Below are positions 61,666-64,000 of a DNA stretch of 64,000 nt, piece after piece. Origin of the DNA: Undaria pinnatifida (Eukaryota > Sar > Phaeophyceae > Laminariales > Alariaceae); assembly GCA_012845835.1 (NCBI GenBank), contig JABAKD010000008.1, positions 10,571,709 through 10,635,708 on the forward strand. Direction: 5' to 3'. The number at the start of each line of letters is the position of its first letter. Within the stretch, counting starts at the first letter, position 1. The notes below the pieces were generated by a model. The model was not told the DNA's origin. It saw only the letters and a list, made by a program, of their open reading frames with translations, and did no database searches. Made by a program: the position numbers and the translations under genes.

Positions 61666-61880
61666 CGGAAGCGGGGCGCGGGGGACGGGCAGATGGGGGT
61701 GCGACCCTACAGCGACGGGTGCCTCAGCCGTGACAGCAGCGTGGGGCGCTCTCGTCGCGACAAGCGTGAGGAGCAGGCGCAGGTCGAGCGACGAGAGGAG
61801 GTGACGGTGGTGCTGACCCTTGCCCACCAGGCGAACCGCACGAAAAAACAGATAATTGGGGAAGAGTGGCCGGGCGGGCC

Positions 61881-62085
61881 GGGCAGGCAGGGCGGGCAAG
61901 GCGGGCCAGGCGGCCGCGGCGGCGGCGACTGCTGTGGTTAAAACAACGCGTTCGAACCACACGCTGCGGAAGATCTATGACGTATTTATAGGTCTTCCGC
62001 AGCGTGTGGTTCGAACGCGTTGTTGTAACCACAGCAGTCGCCGCCGCCGCGGCCGCCGTGCCCGCCTTGTCCGCCCTGCATGCCT
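61881..62085. repeat. 98-bp-arm GC-rich foldback
   Basis: Arms 61881-61978 and 61988-62085 are reverse complements: GCGGCGGCGACTGCTGTGGT...TTCGAACCACACGCTGCGGA against its mirror, with a 9-bp loop GACGTATTT. Divergence is low near the loop and higher toward the GGGCGGGC outer ends. It starts only 216 bp after the previous foldback. Confidence 0.9.
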
Positions 62086-62888
62086 GAAGGCCTGGGCGCT
62101 CAAGTGTTCTCGGAACGTGCCTGCCCTGAGGGTGCTGCTCGGGCGTTCTCGAGAGGTGAAGCCTTCGGATGCTGGTATGGTGCGCGAGTGCGTCGCTCGC
62201 ATTCCTTCACGGACTGTTGTCCAGGTGTGTGTGTCGTGGATTTGGGTGCGTTTTTGTTTTGCGGGAGGGCGGGGATGCATTTTACTTACTAATAGCACTG
62301 CAGGGGTGCACCTTCAACATTCTCAGGCCCCTCACTCAGGCTCCACTACCATGAATACTACAGTAGTACTTCACCCCAAACCAACTGTCCTTTTCGAGAG
62401 AAAACCAAAAATGAAAAAAAAAAATCATCACGCCTAACATCGCCTAAAATCATCATGGCCTGAGTGCAAAACGATTGTTAACGTGTTGTAGCAAAAATAC
62501 GAATGGTGCTCCGATGACAATAATGGCTGATTCGTTGGTCGTGGCATCCCAACGAAAAGTAATGGCAAATTCCTTGGTCCTCAGCCCCGTCGGTCACAAA
62601 AGCTGTGTCTTCCTAGGCATTATTATTCATATCGAGCTTTTACGACGTAGCTTATATTTGATATTGTTGAACTGGAATACGATACAGCCGACTATCTTCC
62701 CAAGCACTATTATTCATATTTTTTTACGAAGCAGCTTATATTTGATATTGTTGGACTGGTATACGATACAGCCGATATTGCGCGAAACTCTGGTATCTTA
62801 GGGAAGGGATGAAACATGAGCATCCCCGGGTCAGCCAATGGATTCTTCAGTCGTTTGATGTATCTGCACTGGGATACGTTTAACTCAG
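62086..62888. other. Gene-free stretch with a small duplication
   Basis: At about 62622-62690 and 62704-62770 a segment with TTATTCATAT, CGNAGCNGCTTATATTTGATATTGTTG and ACTGGNATACGATACAGCCG occurs twice (period about 80 bp). No exon is seen before 62889. Confidence 0.6.
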
Positions 62889-63249
62889 TGCGGAACTCGG
62901 CCCGGTTGCCTCGGCAACGACGTCTGGGCCTGGGGAGACCCCTCCTCGCGACGCCAAGATTGAGGAGCTGCTTGCCCGTTCTGCGGGGGTGGGCGCCAAA
63001 CATGCGGCGCCATGCCGGGCGAAGGTGGTCGCGGATAAGGTCCAGGCTCTAATCCTGGACAAGATCGAGGAGCTGCTTGCCCGTTCTGCGGCGGTCAGCG
63101 CCAAACATGCGGCGCTATGCCGGCCGAAGATAGTCGCGGACAAGGGCGAGATTCAAATCCCAGAAGCAACCCCTTCTCGCGACGCCAAGATCGAGGAGCT
63201 GCTTGCCCGTTCTGCGGCGGCGGTCGGCGCCAAACATGCAGCACTATGA
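62889..63249 (+). CDS. Possible exon with KIEELLARSAA repeats
   Basis: A frame open after an acceptor-like TTTAACTCAG (62888) encodes SGPGETPPRDAKIEELLARS, then three related units of about 35-45 aa: KIEELLARSA, AKHAA, CR(A/P)K(V/I)VADK. The units lie at 62958, 63060 and 63187. The third ends at TGA (63247), where the first two have TGC, so a single base change cuts the repeat; the frame then continues with RPKVVADKG. It may be a gene fragment, or the stop may fall in an intron. The family is not recognised. Confidence 0.4.
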
Positions 63250-63364
63250 CGGCCGAAGGTGGTCGCGGACAAGGGTCAGGCTCCACTCCCGATAGCAAAT
63301 CCTTGCTCGCCTACTGGAGTAATATTCCCGCAGGCGCAGTCCGCACTGGCCGCGCCAGGAGTTC

Positions 63365-64000
63365 ATGGGAGGACGACGAACAATCGGGGTAGATCGGCCT
63401 TTAAACATCACCACAACCAACAACACCAACACCAACGCAAACACCAGCGTTGACCTCTCCGGCAGCGGCGCTAACGTGGCCTGCAGCATGGTGGGTGGGA
63501 GAGACGCCCCGCTACGGTCGGAGAAAAAATCGCGGATGGAGAGCGGAGCGCCAGCACCCGCAGCGGCGGTTCCGCTGGATCCCTCGGTAGCGCGCGGCAC
63601 ACGTTCCAACCGCCCCACTGCGGTATCGCGGGACAAACTTTCAGGCCGAAGCGAAGCTGGGGTATCGGGACGGCGCCGCATTTACGAGGCCACACAGCGG
63701 GTCCGATCGAGAGAAGGTGCGCAGGCGCAGACGCAGGCGCAGGCGTGCGCGCGGGGGCCTGAGGAGTGGGAGGTGTACGCGCGAAGACAGGTTAAAAAAG
63801 CGGATAGCGATTCGTGGTTTTGTGTCCCGCTTCTGCTGGAGGCTCTGGGTGCACCAAACCCCGCGCACTCCGGCTTCAAACGCCCGGAAACGTGGCGTGC
63901 TTTTGTGGAACGGTACAGGGTTATCTTGGGCGACGAAGGAGTGTCGACTGCTGATGTGGTCGTGAAGAAAGGGACCTACATCGAGGGCAATATGCAGGAG
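63365..64000 (+). CDS. Open reading frame running off the window edge
   Basis: 212 codons from the first in-frame ATG (63365) with no stop to 64000. The frame opens at 63329, just before acceptor-like CCCGCAG (63337) and GCGCAG (63343), so it may be an internal exon. The N-terminal part is Asn/Thr-rich (NITTTNNTNTNANTS), then Arg/Ser/Ala-rich, with AQAQTQAQA. After about residue 130 it becomes ordinary protein: EEWEVYARRQVKK, FCVPLLLEALGAP, PETWRAFVERYRVILGDEG. I do not recognise the domain. The GC-rich codon use is like that of the TFIIE alpha and MYB exons. Confidence 0.55.
   Translation, partial: MGGRRTIGVDRPLNITTTNNTNTNANTSVDLSGSGANVACSMVGGRDAPLRSEKKSRMESGAPAPAAAVPLDPSVARGTRSNRPTAVSRDKLSGRSEAGVSGRRRIYEATQRVRSREGAQAQTQAQACARGPEEWEVYARRQVKKADSDSWFCVPLLLEALGAPNPAHSGFKRPETWRAFVERYRVILGDEGVSTADVVVKKGTYIEGNMQE

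Overview
This is a eukaryotic nuclear window: three genes broken by spliceosomal introns, no operons and no Shine-Dalgarno sites, and a large share of repeats. The gene content (ribosomal protein L7, TFIIE alpha, an animal-like R2R3 MYB) is conserved across eukaryotes. Exons are GC-rich and the proteins carry Ala/Glu/Gly-rich low-complexity tracts, introns run to several kb, and trinucleotide and poly-C tracts are abundant. I infer a large-genome alga, most likely a stramenopile and perhaps a brown alga. That placement is inference; no single sequence here proves it.

Layout. 1-13.8 kb has no gene I can support: a 125-bp degenerate tandem array, a full-length miniature LTR element (TRIM), two TA-flanked inverted-repeat elements, microsatellites and MITEs. 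13.84-29.34 kb is a MYB gene on the + strand. Its R2 repeat (exon at 13838-14025), R3 repeat (20077-20215) and long low-complexity C-terminal exon (27007-29344) are separated by introns of 6051 and 6791 bp packed with nested repeats. 32.25-36.80 kb is RPL7 on the - strand, with one 3808-bp intron. A 231-bp divergent intergenic region separates it from the TFIIE alpha gene (37.03-44.91 kb, + strand, five exons, 541 aa). 45-62.8 kb is repeat territory: tandem duplications, a decayed reverse transcriptase of Penelope-like type, a 3.5-kb palindrome with a 12-bp loop, two more perfect-to-near-perfect foldbacks, a GAT microsatellite and a 10-bp minisatellite. The last kilobase has repeat-coding sequence and an open frame that runs off the window edge.

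The most interesting signals are the mobile elements: a TRIM family with LTRs near 90 bp, a putative PBS, a poly-G polypurine tract and 4-bp target duplications; a tRNA-headed SINE; and four small inverted-repeat families that insert into one another in a readable order. A short palindrome, TACCWGGTA, occurs 12 times where about 0.5 is expected. RPL7 and TFIIE alpha are housekeeping genes that may share a bidirectional promoter. The MYB is a probable nuclear DNA-binding regulator. No functional link among the three is implied beyond proximity.
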